A DNA stretch of 64,000 bases from Eulemur rufifrons. Taxonomy: Eukaryota > Chordata > Mammalia > Primates > Lemuridae. This document shows positions 12,763-25,607 of the stretch, in pieces. The notes under the pieces are model-generated. The model worked only from the letters and a program-made list of their open reading frames with translations, did no database searches and was not told the DNA's origin. Position 1 is the first letter of the stretch. Every line of letters begins with the position of its first letter. The DNA is taken from NCBI RefSeq assembly GCF_041146395.1, contig NC_091002.1:4768501-4832500 (forward strand). The letters run 5' to 3'. The translations under genes and the position numbers were made by a program.

Positions 12763-12870
12763 CTCCAGGGAGAGAGAGGGAGGGAGAGGGAGGAGGGAGA
12801 GGGAGGGAGGGGGAGGGAGACTGAGTGAGACAGAGAGAGGGAGAGATGACAGAGGGGTGGGGAGAGGGAG
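12763..12870. repeat. GGGA/GAGA purine tract
   Basis: Roughly 100 bases are almost pure purine on the + strand (agggagagagagggagggag type), with many runs of three to five G. It can in principle form G-quadruplex or triplex structures. Confidence 0.85.
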
Positions 12871-15309
12871 ACAGAGGAGCTGTGACTGCAGGATAAACTC
12901 AGCAGCCTTCCCAACCAGGGCCCGAAGCCCAGGGCTCAGCTGTGCCGGGGACGTCAGCAGCAGGACCGCTCTGTGCAGTCAATTCCGCACAAGGAAGGAT
13001 GCCCCAGGGAGTCAGGGCTTGGTTTCTCCACAGAATCCTTGCAAGGAAGGCAGAAGGGAAGGAAAATTAAGAGCTGTTTCAGTGACATTAGAATCCTGCT
13101 GCTCAGATATTGCCTTTTCCTTTTTCTGAGCCACCCCAGGCTGCGGAGAAGGAGAAGCCAGAGGGTGTGGAGGGCTCCTGCTGATGACGGGTAATCTGAC
13201 CTGCTCTCCAAATAGCAAACTCTCTGCTTTCTTGCAGACGCGGCGGGGAGAGAGAGAGGGAGCTGGAGCACCCAGACACTACCAGGTTCCGCGGTCTTCA
13301 GCGTTTGATCAGGGAAAATCCCACCTCCGGGTTTTCTCGGCAGATGTGCCCGTGACCTGACACGCAGCTGGGCCCTTGTCGCGCCGCCTTTGCCTCGCTG
13401 GGCCTCACTCTTCTTATCCGCAGACGGGCATGTTCACACGTGTCTCGCAGACTGGTTGTGACCATTTCCCAAGGTGACACGTGCAGGCAGGTGCTCATGG
13501 GACATCCCGTGTGGATGGCGGGATGAGAGGTTCCCCGGTCGCCTGGACTCTGAGAGGTCAGGTTCTTGGGCGTCCTGCACCTCCAGCCCCGTCACGTGGT
13601 AAGTATGGCCCCCCGGCCCCGTGCCAGGGGTCAGGGAGGCCACTGGAGAGCTCCCAGGCTCCCCCCACCTGTGCGTGCCTCGTGCCTCGGGGTCTGGCCC
13701 TAAAGAGAGGGCTGTGCGGCGCGCCCTCGGGCAGGTCGGCAGGGCAGGGCACAGTCCTCGTGCAGCCGACACAGGAGCCCCATCCGCACACACCAGACCA
13801 GCCCTGACCAGGGCGGGACCTGCCACCTAACCAGCCCCACCGCCTGCCAGGGAAGAGTTGAGTCCACAGGACCTTTCGTGGGAGGTGGTGGATTTGCTTT
13901 TCGCTTCTGCAGGGGTGATGGCACAAATTGACACAGACACTGAAACTCAGGCCTGTAAGTCAGAACAATGTAGATTGTACTGTGTGTAAAATGAAATAAT
14001 GTACAAAAAACAACACATACGCGCCCTCTGCACACAGGCTCAAGGCATTCCCAATGTTACGGATCCTCCTTTCCTGACCCTGCGTTGTGATCTCCCTTGC
14101 ACAGCTGGGGAAACTGAGGCTGAATCAGGGGAGGGACTCTCATAGCTGGAGGCGGTGGTGCCAGGACTGGAGATTCAGGCCTACACTGTGTTCTGTAGGT
14201 GCACAGTAGGTGTAGAAGTTGTTTTGCTAGACTAGTCTGCATTCTGGAATGCATTCTGGAATGTTCTAACATGACAAAAGTAGCTTTGGCCGAAGCCAAG
14301 TCCTGCCTGTCCACTACGCCAGGGTCAGCGTGCCCGCATGCTCGTGCCCCTCCTTCCGAGAAACCCCTCCCTGTGGCTCCCTAACCAGGAGCATACCCGG
14401 GGTAACTCGAGCCACCCACTGCTGCCCAGGGCCGCGGTGACCACACCTGCCCCTCAGCTGGAGCCAGGAGTGCAGGCGCCAGCCGGCTGGGCAGATGAGG
14501 GCCAGGGGCCAGGGCAGAGGCCTGGGAGAGCGGCCGTCACACCCCAAGGCCCAGCTGCGTCTGCCTCCCATCTCCTCCCTGCCGGGGTCTTCAGGCCTCG
14601 CCTGGCCTGTGGCCTTGCTGGGCTGGGCCTGGGTCCCCAGCAAAGGGGCACTTGGAAGTGAGAGAGACCCAGGCAGGTCTCCTGAGCCCTCACAGCCTCA
14701 GGCTCCTCCTCCCAAAATGGGGGTGGCGTTGGCCTTGCAGACAGTCGAGGGGTGCATGAGAACGAAGGGGGATCTGAGGGACTGTGCAGGAAGCGCCGCG
14801 TGGGCAGCAGCTAGAGGTTTGGGATCGGCTGGTTGGTTCAGTCTCGTCTGGGATTCGGGTGAAAAGGCAGAGCAGGGAGGCCCAGGGCTCCAGGCAGGCA
14901 GAGGTGGTCAGGGAGGGGAGAATGGGGCAGGGCTACCCCGCATCTGCATGTCATCCGGCCCACCTCCCTGCTGAGGACACCCAGGCTCAGAGAAGGTGAG
15001 TGCTCTGCCCGAGGTCACACCAGGAACACCACCCAGGTGAAGTGCTTTCTAGTCCAGGTGCTTTTTAGTGAATTGGAGGGACTGAGGGGGCCTGCCAGAG
15101 CATTTGATCAGCGCACTTTCATCCTCGTCCTTCCAGAAAACCAGGTTCTGTTTGTTATTTGCTCTCCCAAGATGCAAACATACCTTGGACCTTCGTGTGT
15201 TTCCTTATTCAAAGGAGGAGCTGACTTTCCAAGGCCTTAGGGAAAGGGAGTGGACACTCAGGGAGCAAGTGACAAGGACCTGACTCCAGAACAACAGGGG
15301 TTCGCCTGT

Positions 15310-15450
15310 GCGACCTCATTCATCCTCCCAGCACAGCCCCAGGCTGCTCACCCCATTTTGCAGATGAGAACGCTGAGGCACAAGAGGGCGTGCCCTCCCC
15401 AGGTCAACACACAGCCGGTATATGGCAGAGCAGGAGCCCAGACCCCGCGT
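15310..15450 (-). mobile_element. MIR SINE, minus strand
   Basis: ccccattttgcagatgagaa, cgctgaggcacaag and aggtcaacacacagccg follow the reversed MIR core. Confidence 0.75.
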
Positions 15451-16410
15451 GTGCTTGATGCCCAGTCACGGCCGTGGCCCCTCACTCTGCCCTCATTTAA
15501 CCACAGCAGCCCTTCTGTGGGGGGCAGAGGCTGGTGGACAATGTTCATCTTTGCAGTTTCTGTGGGTCAGGAATCGTGTGCCGTGGCTCAGGTCTCTCAC
15601 GAGGTGGCTCGGGTGTTGGCCGGGGCTGTGGGCTCACCTGAAGGTTCACTAGGGGAGGATCTACTTGAACTTGCTCCTGTGTGAGGTTCAGTTGTGAGAT
15701 GAGCAGACTGAGGCTTGGGGAGGTTAAGTGTCTGACTCCAGAAAATACAGCCGAAAGCATCAGAGCCAGGTGAGTTCATCACCTGTGCAGAGAGATGTGG
15801 GGCCAGGTGGAAACAGCTCTCGGGGCTCCCCCGGGAATGGACTCAGTTCTGTCTTCCATGGCAGCTGCCACTGCAGGGAGCCCACAGCGTGCTCCGTAGA
15901 CGCCAGTTCCCTGAGTCCCAGCCGGGGCCAGGTCTTCCGTACTCCTGTCCTGGCTTCACAGATGTTACTTCGGCTCAGGTGGGGGCCTGCCCAGGGCCAC
16001 TCACTGGGACCTGGTTTGGGACCTGCGGCTGAAAGCCTCTGTTCCAGTCTTGTCAAGCAGCTCCCTTGTGCCCAGCGGCAGAGACACCTGGGCACTAGCG
16101 CAGGGCGCTCGCCTGGACGAGCCCGAGTGATGACCCTGGGCATCGTGGACGCGGCGCCACAGGCACAGGCACAACAGCCCCAGGGAGGGAAGTATGACGG
16201 CAGCTGGTCACAAGTCCAGGCCGTGGGACCAGAGCGCCCAGGCTGTACCCACACTCGTCCCAGTGACCAGCCCGGGACGTTGGGCGCCCACCTCCTGCCC
16301 CAAATCGTCCCTCTTTACTCTAAAGGGCGAGGACAGAGACACCCTCACAGGGCTGTGCTGCGATCAGACGAGGCGGCCCATGGGGGCAGCAGCCGCGGTC
16401 CGCATGTGCC

Positions 16411-17628
16411 AGCCATGCCACTGCAACGCACGTGCCGCCGCAACAGCGTGCCACTGCAACGCACATGTCACCGCAACACCGTGCCACTGCAACGCACATA
16501 CCACTGCAACACCGCGCCACTGCAAAGCACATGTCGCCGCAACACCGTGCCACTGCAACGCACATGCCACTGCAACACACATGTCACTGCAACAGCGTGC
16601 CACTGCAACGCACATGCCACTGCAGCACACATGTCACTGCAACAGCGTGCCACTGCAACGCACATGCCACTGCAACGCACATGCCACTGCAACACCGCGC
16701 CACTGCAAGGCACATGTCGCCGCAACACCGTGCCACTGCAACGCACATGCCACTGCAACACACATGTCACCGCAACAGCGTGCCACTGCAACGCACATGT
16801 CACTGCAACAGCGTGCCACTGCAACGCACATGCCACTGCAGCACACATGTCACTGCAACAGCGTGCCACTGCAACGCACATGCCACTGCAACACACATGT
16901 CACTGCAACACCGTGCCACTGCAACGCACATGCCACTGCAACACACATGCCACTGCAACACCGCGCCACTGCAACACACATGTCACTGCAACAGCGTGCC
17001 ACTGCAACGCACATGCCACTGCAGCACACATGTCACTGCAACGCACATGCCACTGCAACACCGCGCCACTGCAAGGCACATGTCGCCGCAACACCGTGCC
17101 ACTGCAACGCACATGCCACCGCAACAGCGTGCCACTGCAACGCACATGCCACCGCAACACCGTGCCACTGCAACGCACATGCCACCGCAACAGCGTGCCA
17201 CTGCAACGCACATGCCACTGCAACACACATGTCACCGCAACACCGTGCCACTGCAACGCACATGCCACCGCAACAGCGTGCCACTGCAACGCACATGCCA
17301 CCGCAACACCGTGCCACTGCAACGCACATGCCACCGCAACAGCGTGCCACTGCAACGCACATGCCACTGCAACACACATGCCACCGCAACACCGTGCCAC
17401 TGCAACGCACATGCCACCGCAACAGCGTGCCACTGCAACACACATGCCACTGCAACGCACATGCCGCTGCAACACCGCGCCACTGCAACACACATGCCAC
17501 TGCAACACCGCGCCACTGCAACACACATGTCACTGCAACAGCGTGCCACTGCAACACACATGTCACTGCAACAGCGTGCCACTGCAACGCACATGCCGCC
17601 GCAACACCGTGCCACTGCAACGCACATC
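16411..17628. repeat. Minisatellite of alternating 16- and 17-base units
   Basis: About 1.2 kb consists almost wholly of two related units: a 17-mer close to cRcacatgYcacYgcaa and a 16-mer close to caScgYgccactgcaa (S is g or c). Alternation gives a 33-base period, broken where two 17-mers follow each other. Both end in the same cacYgcaa, so they share an origin. I estimate about 70 units. The units contain no stop triplet in several frames, which produces long but meaningless reading frames. Every 17-mer has a CACATG E-box core. Copy number is probably variable. Confidence 0.95.
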
Positions 17629-18264
17629 TGCAGGTCAACTGTCAGTACCGCTGTATGCTTAAGAACTGGGGACCTCCCGGCTGGAGAGAGCCAGGAGAAT
17701 CCCAGCTCACCTCTTTGGAGGGCGGCGGTAGGAACGTGCCCTGGGGGCTCCGGAGCCCATCCCAGATGAGCTCGCTGTTGGCCTTCGGTTTCCCGCTAGA
17801 GGGCAGTGGTGGGCCGAGGCCATCCCTCCGGCTGGGCGGGGGAACTTGAGCCGCTGCAGGGGGTGGTCTGTCAGACCAGGAGGGACTTGCTCAAAGCCCT
17901 CAGGGAGAGAGGAACTGCAGACTTGTCCTGGGGAGTCGAGGTCCCCGCCAGGAGCCCCGAGCGCAGCGCGAGGTGCGAAGCCCTTGGGCTGGTCCTGGGG
18001 CTCTGGCCCCCTGCAGAGGGGGTGCCTCTTTTGTCTATAAACTTGCTCAAAAACACCTTCTTTTATAAACTTGCACCAACAAATAGCACACTAATCACAT
18101 TTTTTTTCTGATTGCAGAAATCATCATCCTCTGATTATAAAAGTAACATACACAAGAAATACAGAAAGAGGACCATGAACATTTAGTCACCCAACCTCAC
18201 CACTCTGATGACCACAGTGAGCGTTTTCATATTATTTTGTCCAGTTTTTTTCCCTCTAAGGAAC

Positions 18265-18788
<524 letters not shown>

Positions 18789-19973
18789 GGGGTGAAGAAT
18801 CCATGCTGTTTTGAAATCCTCCCTCCCCAGCACCTCGGAAAATTCGTCTAGAGCATCTCCCATGCAGTCCCAGACCGTCTGCCAGAACATGGGCAGTAGT
18901 TCTGCAGCGGCTTCTGATGCCTGTCTGGGCAGGGCAGACTCCTGGCCTGGGCCGTGCTGACTTTGGGGAGGACGGGTCCCAGCTGCCTTCCCGGGTGTGG
19001 ACCCCAGGGTGTGCTGAGGGCAAGCACCTGCGGCCCCATCAGAAAGATGGAGTTAGGCCCTGTGTGGCCTTGGCGTCGGCCCCCAGCTGGCCTCAGCCTT
19101 CTGTGTGTGCAGCTGGGTCCCGACTCCGTACCCCCGCCACAGCTCCCGCCTCTCCTCGGCCCCTGTCAGTGTGGCGCTCTGGCCCCAGGGAGCATCACTC
19201 GCCCCACAGAGAAACGACCAGGCACAGTCCACTGGAGGTGCAGCGTCTGCCTCTGCTGCTCTGGGTCTTGCATCTCAGCATCTCAGGGTGGCCTTCACTC
19301 TGGGGTCATGCCTGTCCCTCAGGCCGCCTCTGGCCTTTCACTGCATCACTCGCCCCATGAGCACCCCCAGAGGTGGGAGACCTGCCACACCGGGCCCACT
19401 CAAGCCTTGATCCACCTCTGGGCTAACGGGTGGGCGGCCTGGCCAGCACTTTCAGGATCAAGGCCAGCCAAAGGAAGGTGCACTTGGCTGTACATTTTTG
19501 GCAAGATTTCTAGAATGGTCTTTAAAAGAATATGATAATAAATTTAGGACTGAGGTGATTTGTGTGTTTTTCAATGATTTCTGGCTCCATGGTGTCAGTT
19601 TCCAAGGCACGAAGAGTCAAATACACCTGGCACACATCAACACAGCCCCTCTTCCGTGTGAATTCTGAATGCACCAAAATTAGATTAAAAGCAGGGGGCT
19701 GGGAGGCTGCTGTGTGGACGCTCCCATTGTTGGGGTGTTTTCAAATAGTGAGAAGTGGGAGGCGCCTCTCACCCCAGCTCATGACACCTCCCAGCCCCCC
19801 AGCCCAGCTGTGTCCTCACAGGTTGTCTGGTGGAGAAGGAACAGGCTTCCTCCCGTCTGGCAGGTGGAGGGCGCCCACCCTGCGCCCTGCTGGAGGGTCT
19901 CTCAGGGATCTCCCAGCCCAGCCCTTTCCAGAGGCGGACGGGGAGGCCGAGGCTGGGATCTGGAATGCAGGGC

Positions 19974-20026
19974 TGCTTGGCCGGTGGGAGGACAGCTTGG
20001 CCCGTGGGAGGACCGCCTGGCTCGAG
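19974..20026. repeat. 20-base tandem repeat, about 2.5 copies
   Basis: The unit gcttggccSgtgggaggacM (M is a or c) occurs twice and a degraded third copy follows. Confidence 0.7.
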
Positions 20027-20978
20027 GAGGGCAGAGGATGAATCTCTAGCACAAAACAGCTGCCGGTCCCTGCGACTTCGGTGGAGGGAAGTCATGAGGC
20101 GGGAGCCCACCTGGCACAAACCCCGGCTTGGGACTTTCAGGGTGAGATTCTGTCCAAGTTGCTGGGCTGCTCGGCCCTGGTCTATGCACCTGGAAATGGG
20201 GACAGCTCCACAGACCTGCAGGTTAGATGGCACCGGAGCCAATGGCATTCGGGGAAACAGCCAGGAGGTGCCCAGCCACCTGCAGGCTCTGGACCAGGGG
20301 GAGGGCCCATTGCAGAGGGTGGCCCAGGACTAACTACCTCTAAGCCCCAGGGCCCAGCCTACCTTGGTCTAGTGACCAGAGCATCCCATGGCTACCAGGT
20401 GGGGTTCTGCAGGTGCCTGGGGGCCTGTAGCAATTCCAGGGACGGAGCCACAGGGGTCATTTACAACTCAACCCCTGCAGAGTGTCAACCAGTGGAGACT
20501 CCAGCATGGCCGTGGATATTGGAGATCTCACCCCACAACGTGGCAGTGGACCTCAGCTCCCACTGGGTAGGCAGGGTGGGAACGCTGCCCGTGGGCCTAG
20601 GCTTCCTGGATTTTCAAGAATAGCTAGATGTCTGGTTTTACTGTGACATCTCCACCCTCTTAATTGTTGAGAACTAATTCACAAGTCTTTAACCATGACA
20701 CCAGTGGGCTGAGGGTTACTGACGGTGGTGATGTTCATGGGAGTGGAGCTCTGAAGGCTGAGGCTTGTCTGGAACTCCTGGTCCTGGTACAGCACCGGAT
20801 ACACGGACACATGCCCAGCGACCATTGTGGAGAGGAAGCACAGGCCTCTGGACTGCAGGGGCAGCGTTGGGGTCCCTGTGACTATCGTTATCCAACGCCA
20901 ACAAGCAGGGCACTGTAGAAGCAAATTCAGTGCTCTCCTAGTTGCAAGCAAAGAAAAACATCAAGCATTTCACACCCC

Positions 20979-21000
20979 ATTCATTCATTCATTCATTCAC
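20979..21000. repeat. Short (ATTC)n microsatellite
   Basis: Five uninterrupted cattcatt-type tetranucleotide units. Confidence 0.85.
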
Positions 21001-21374
21001 GCAGGTAAGGAGAACTGAGTGGGCAGCTCAGGCCCACAGCCCGCCCAGGACAGCGAGGATCACCTTGTATGGCTGAGTCGCAATCGCCAGAACACCGGAC
21101 AAAAATGCACACCTGGGTGCATGTGCGTGCACCTCCCCCGCCGCCAGGCTGGAGGACGCGTGTTCCTTCTCTACCTGACATCCCCATGGCACCGGCCAGG
21201 CGGGGGCCGGGAGGTGTCTGTGAGCCAGGGTGAGACGCCACCTCTCCCTTCTCCGCTATTCGAGAACACCCCGACAGGAGCGTCCACGCAGCAGCCTCCC
21301 AGCCCAGCCGCCTGGTTTAATCTAATTTTGGTGCATTCGGAGCTCTCATGAGAAGATGCAGACATGTGGGGCAG

Positions 21375-21545
21375 TGTTTTAAGCCCTGAACATTTACTAA
21401 CTAGTTTATTCCTCATAAACACCAGATGAGGCAGGCTAGCTACCTGCTGTGCTTCCATTTCAGAGGCTAGAAAAGGGAGGCACAGAGAGGTTAGGACACC
21501 TGCCTGTGCCACACAGCCAGGCACAGGGTGGCGGCCCTGCCCCTG
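21375..21545 (-). mobile_element. MIR SINE, minus strand
   Basis: ctcataaacaccagatgagg, ggaggcacagagaggttagg and cctgtgccacacagccagg are reversed MIR. Confidence 0.75.
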
Positions 21546-22094
21546 GCAGTTCAGATTTCTGGGCCCTGCCCTGGGAGATACTGACACAGGGGCCCAAAGT
21601 CAAGAATCTGTAACTTTAGACTTTAGGGCGTCCCAGGTGACTCTGTCTTGAGCAAGTTTGGGGCCTAGTGTCTCTGGACACCACCAGAGAAACACTGTCC
21701 ACCCTTGCCGACCTCCTGCGGGCCTTACTCTGGCCCAGCGCTACCCAGCAGGTGCGCAATGCACGTTTGCGGGCTCTCCACCAGCTGCCATGAAGGCCCA
21801 GCTGCAGGAACCAGGCACGGGCGGGAGTGGCCGTCCTCATCCCAGTGGAGCAGGGCCAGCTCCTGTCCCCAGGGCCTAGCTCCTCTCCTCTCTGAGGCCG
21901 GGGGGCCAGGGGGGTAGGGCCTGCCTCCCCCACCCCACACTCCCAAATCCCCTGAGAGCCCCAGTTCCAGGCTCCCCCTGCCTCCTCCCCGCCCTGCCCA
22001 GGAATGCCGGCCCTGGAGAGCTGACTCTGCCCTCCCAGTAAGAGGAAGGTCAGCAGGAGACCCAGCCCCTTCCCGGTGGCGGGCGGGACGCCGC

Positions 22095-22252
22095 AGGCAG
22101 CACAGCCAATGATCTGGGCTGACAGCTCAGGCCACCTGATTGGAGCCTGGAGGGCCAGGCCCGCTAAAAATGTGCACCTTCCTGCCCGGACAGGGCACGG
22201 CACCTGGGGACTGTCTGCATGGGCCGTGACAGCTGCAGAGGCACCGCAGCAG
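22095..22252 (+). promoter_or_regulatory. Candidate distal promoter with CCAAT boxes and donor
   Basis: A ccaat box lies at 22104-22108 and an inverted one (attgg) at 22137-22141. A gctaaaaatg TATA- or MEF2-like element follows at 22161-22170. If it works as a TATA box, a start near 22195 would give a short exon ending at the donor gcagcag|gtgagg (22253). Human SH3TC1 is recalled to have an alternative start roughly 20 kb upstream of the main one, which fits loosely. Confidence 0.3.
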
Positions 22253-22654
22253 GTGAGGAGCCTCGACTGCCTCCTCCCTCCCTCTTCCTTGGCAGTGTCT
22301 GACCTCCTGGCAGGGTAAGTCTTAGACCATTCAGCCGGGTCTGTCCCCCAAGGCTACAGCCCCCGAGCCCCGTGCTCAGGGTCACCTGTCCAGACAGGTG
22401 AGGCCAGGGAAGGGTGCGGTTGGGGCAGGGTGCACCCGAAACCAGCCTGGCCAGCAACAGCAAGGCAGAGCTGCTGTGGGAGGGGCTTCAGGTCTCCAAG
22501 GAGGGGCCAGCCCGGTGTCCCCACGTCTGAGAAACAGGCTGGGAGCCCAGTGGGTGGAGCGGGGTGCTGTCAGGGTGTCAGGTGTCAGGTGGGGCTGACG
22601 CACCCCCACAGCCCTGCAGGTGCCTCACAGGAAGGTGAGGGCCTGAGCCGCGTC

Positions 22655-22775
22655 GGCCAGAGGTTCCGGTCCAGCTCCCACTGCTGGCCGAGTGCCCTCG
22701 GGCAATCGTTCCACCCACCCGAGCCTCAGTTTCCCAGTTTGTAAGATGAGAGCGTTCTTGGTGGCTGTCCTGTGC
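22655..22775 (+). mobile_element. MIR SINE
   Basis: gccctcgggcaatcgttcc and gagcctcagtttcccagttt with gtaagatgagagc match the MIR core. It lies downstream of the candidate distal promoter. Confidence 0.7.
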
Positions 22776-23786
22776 AGTGTCCACGTGCGGTCAGCAGCCA
22801 CAGCTGATGGAAAGTCTAGTGCCTGCGACCCTGGGGAGGTGTAGGGGCGCTGGGCTGGGGGCCAGAGCTGTGGCCCCTCCCGTGCGCGCCTCTAGTGCTG
22901 CCCCTGCCCCCCAGGACCCCACACTGCGGCCTGGGGATTCCAGCTGCTCCTCCCCCACCCATCACAGCCTTTACCCGCGTCTCCAAAGCCTCATCCACCC
23001 CCCACTTGGGGACAAAGTCCCCGCCAGCCCCTGGGGGTGACCCCTCCTTCCCGCAGGGGCAGGCCTCAGGGTGGTTTTGAAGGCGGCCCAAACCCTGTCA
23101 GGGCCCACACTTCGTCTATACTGCACCCGGATTTGAAGGGGTCAGAGGCCGTCAGGCCAGGAGGGGGGGACCTGTCCCACGGCCAGGAGTCGAAGGCCGC
23201 CCCGCGGGGGACCGTGTGTGCACTTTGCACAGGCTGCCCTGGGGGAGCGGAGGCCACTCTGTGGGACCAGGCCAGCCTCAGTTTCTCAATGTGCCACGAG
23301 CCAGCCCCCCAGCCTCCCTTCCCCATGGGGGCTGTGCGAACTGACTGGGGCCACCGCGCACTGTGGTGGCAGCGATGTGGCCCCAGCCCTGTGGAGGGGC
23401 CTGTCCTCACTCATCCTCATTACAGAGGAGGCGCCAGGGCACAAGGTGGTGCACTTTGGCCGAGGTCCCTGGGAGGTGGTGGCCAGAGCACGGACGCCGT
23501 TCCAAAGGCCTGCCACAGCCTCCCTGGTGTGCGGGACAGTAACCAGAGTCAGCTCTGCCCAGACGTCGCTGTTACTAACGTTCCACGGAGGAGGAGAACA
23601 CTGTTCCTCCAGGTGAGGGTCAAGAGGCTCCTAGGCTGGCCAAAAGGCAGGTGGCCCTGGGACGTCACCCAGGCTCTAGACCTGGCTTGGATCCACAGCG
23701 TGAGGATCCACTCTGTTGTTTTGAGGCCTTAATAGTTCATTCTCCAAACACATCAAGCTTGCTCCACCTTGCTGGGACTTATTTTA

Positions 23787-24832
23787 ATAGCCTTGATTTT
23801 TTGGGGAACAGTTTTAGATTTACAAAACGATTAGGAAGACAGTACAGAGAGTTCTTGTAAAACCTCACCCGGTTTCCCCATGATGCGCATATTACATTAG
23901 TGTGGGGCATTTGTCGCGGTTTGGACGTGTTATTGCTACCCAAGCCTACACTTCATCCAGATTTCCTTCCTTCTCACCGACACCCTTTTCTGTCCCGGGA
24001 TCCCACCCACGACACCACGTCTCCCCGGGCTTCTCTGGGTCGTGACAGTTTCCCAGACTTCCGGTGGTTTTCGCCACCTTGACGGCTTTGGGGAGGACTG
24101 GTCAGGGATGTCGTAGACTGTCCCCCAACTGGGATGTGTCTCCCGGCCAGGCGGGGGGTCCTGTGGGTGTCTGGGAGGAAGAGCGCAGAGGCCAGTGCCG
24201 TCCTCATCGCGTCCTGCCAAGGGCGCACACTGCCACCAGGACCTGTCACTGCAGGGGCCGGCCGTGGCCACCTGGCTGCGGTGGTGTCTGCGGGTTTCTC
24301 CGCCGAGAACATGCTCTGGTTTTCAGTTTACTCCAATTGCATACTATTCTCTTTGGAAGGGAGTCACTGCGCTCAGCCCACACTTAGCGTAGAAGTCGTG
24401 TCCCCCGCCAGAGTGGAGCAGCTGCGTGAGTTGTTTGGAGTCCTTCCCCGTTCACTCAGCTATTCTGCTGCTCGCTGATATGGGGACAGACTCTCGGACG
24501 TTATTTTACACTTCGGATTATAATCTAATACAACCTTATTTTTTGCTCAAATTATTTCAGCTCTTTCAGTTGATTCCTGTGTCCCTGTGACGTGCCCCCA
24601 CCAATGTGAAATTTCACTCATTCATTGTGCGCATCCTTGCTTCCCTGGCACAGGAAGCCAAGCTCTTCTTAGATGTGTCCCGGCCGAGTCCTAGGAGCAG
24701 CCATTGATCGCGGGTCCTGGACTTTTCCATCGGGGATGGTATTACGGGTCATGATCTACCTGGGCACCAGGTCTGCTTGTTGCTACATGGGCGTCTTGTC
24801 TTTTAGGTCCTCTCGGTCGACTGGGCCTGGAG
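23787..24832 (-). mobile_element. L1M-type 3' segment, antisense
   Basis: Reads as the antisense of an old L1 3' region: gattaggaagacagtacag, ccccatgatgcgcatatta, tttctccgccgagaacatg, gattataatctaatacaac and gcttccctggcacagg. It aligns by eye with 28204-28795 and 44738-45870. Orientation is inferred from the family. Confidence 0.6.
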
Positions 24833-24922
24833 ACATATGTGTGTGTGCTAACCCACACATATATGCACATCCGTAGGTATTCCTAGGTGTCACATCTGTA
24901 GGTATTCCTACGTGTCACATCT
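24833..24922. repeat. TG/CA hairpin followed by 25-base direct repeat
   Basis: Bases 24834-24866 can fold: catatgtgtgtg pairs with ccacacatatatg across a short loop. Two 25-base copies of gtaggtattccta.gtgtcacatct follow, at 24873-24897 and 24898-24922, with one difference. Confidence 0.75.
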
Positions 24923-25325
24923 GTATCTCCATGGAGTTAAATGTGCATTCATACCGATGTCTCCAACCCGTCCCTACGTGGCATTCCGGCCACTGCCCTG
25001 GTTGTCTGTGACCTCCCATGGAGCTGTGAGGCCCCGGCTCTCACGGCAGCCGTCCACTCCTTAAGGGCTTAGTCCAGTCTGCGTGTCAGAAGCATCAGAG
25101 TGGCTGAACGGAGCCCCGTGGGAAGCGGCTTCATCGGCCCGGCCACGGCACATTCGTGCGGGTCCTTCACCCCCAGCCTTGCAGACGCCACTCATTTCCA
25201 AAGCCACAAAGGCAGGTACCTTTCCCCTCCTCTCAGTGAGATTGTTTTTTACATTTGTAACACAATTAATTGTTTTGTCACATTCTACATCCATGTAGGA
25301 GGATCCTCCTGTCCTCTTACATTTA

Positions 25326-25607
25326 TTTTTTTGAGGCAGGGTCTTGCTCTGCTGCCCAGGCTGGAGTGCAGAGGCATCATCACAGCTCACTGCAGGCTCA
25401 AGCTCCTGGGCCCAAGCGATCCTCCTGCTTCAGCCTCCCAAGTAGCCAGGCTCCTGCCACCACACCCAGCTAATTTTTTCTGGTTTTGGGTACAGATGGG
25501 GTCTTGCTCTTGCTGAGGCTGGTCTCAAACTCCAGACCTCAAGCCATCCTCCCGCCTTGGCCTCCCAGAGTGCTAGGGTTACAGGCGAGAGTCACCGTGA
25601 CTGGCAC
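25326..25607 (-). mobile_element. Diverged Alu (J-like), minus strand
   Basis: Begins ttttttgaggcagggtcttg and ends gtcaccgtgactggcac. It lacks the A/T-rich linker of the younger copies and has many differences, so it is an older insertion. Confidence 0.9.

Larger units (their letters stand above)
9519..16410. other. Intergenic or distal 5' region, no gene seen
   Basis: Outside the repeats listed (10655, 12763, 15310) I see GC-rich non-coding DNA with MIR scraps near 14065-14160 and 14960-15060. The CpG-richer part 11400-12500 and 13300-13850 has no start-exon signature I can defend. Confidence 0.6.
19000..22094. other. Non-coding stretch, no gene seen
   Basis: GC-rich, with the small repeats at 19974 and 20979 and a MIR at 21375. 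Two segments, 19670-19800 and 21230-21360, are similar in opposite orientation (caccaaaattagattaaa against tttaatctaattttggtg), so they are copies of one old repeat. No coding evidence. Confidence 0.6.

Noticed and set aside
16411..17628. Regular short repeats resembling a CRISPR array
   Set aside because: There are no unique spacers, units are directly adjacent, no cas genes are present and the genome is a primate's.
15728..17849. Reading frames of 445-644 codons over the minisatellite (Cys/His/Thr/Ala-rich)
   Set aside because: They exist because the repeat units contain no stop triplet. Three plus-strand frames and several minus-strand frames are open together and none has domain or splice support.
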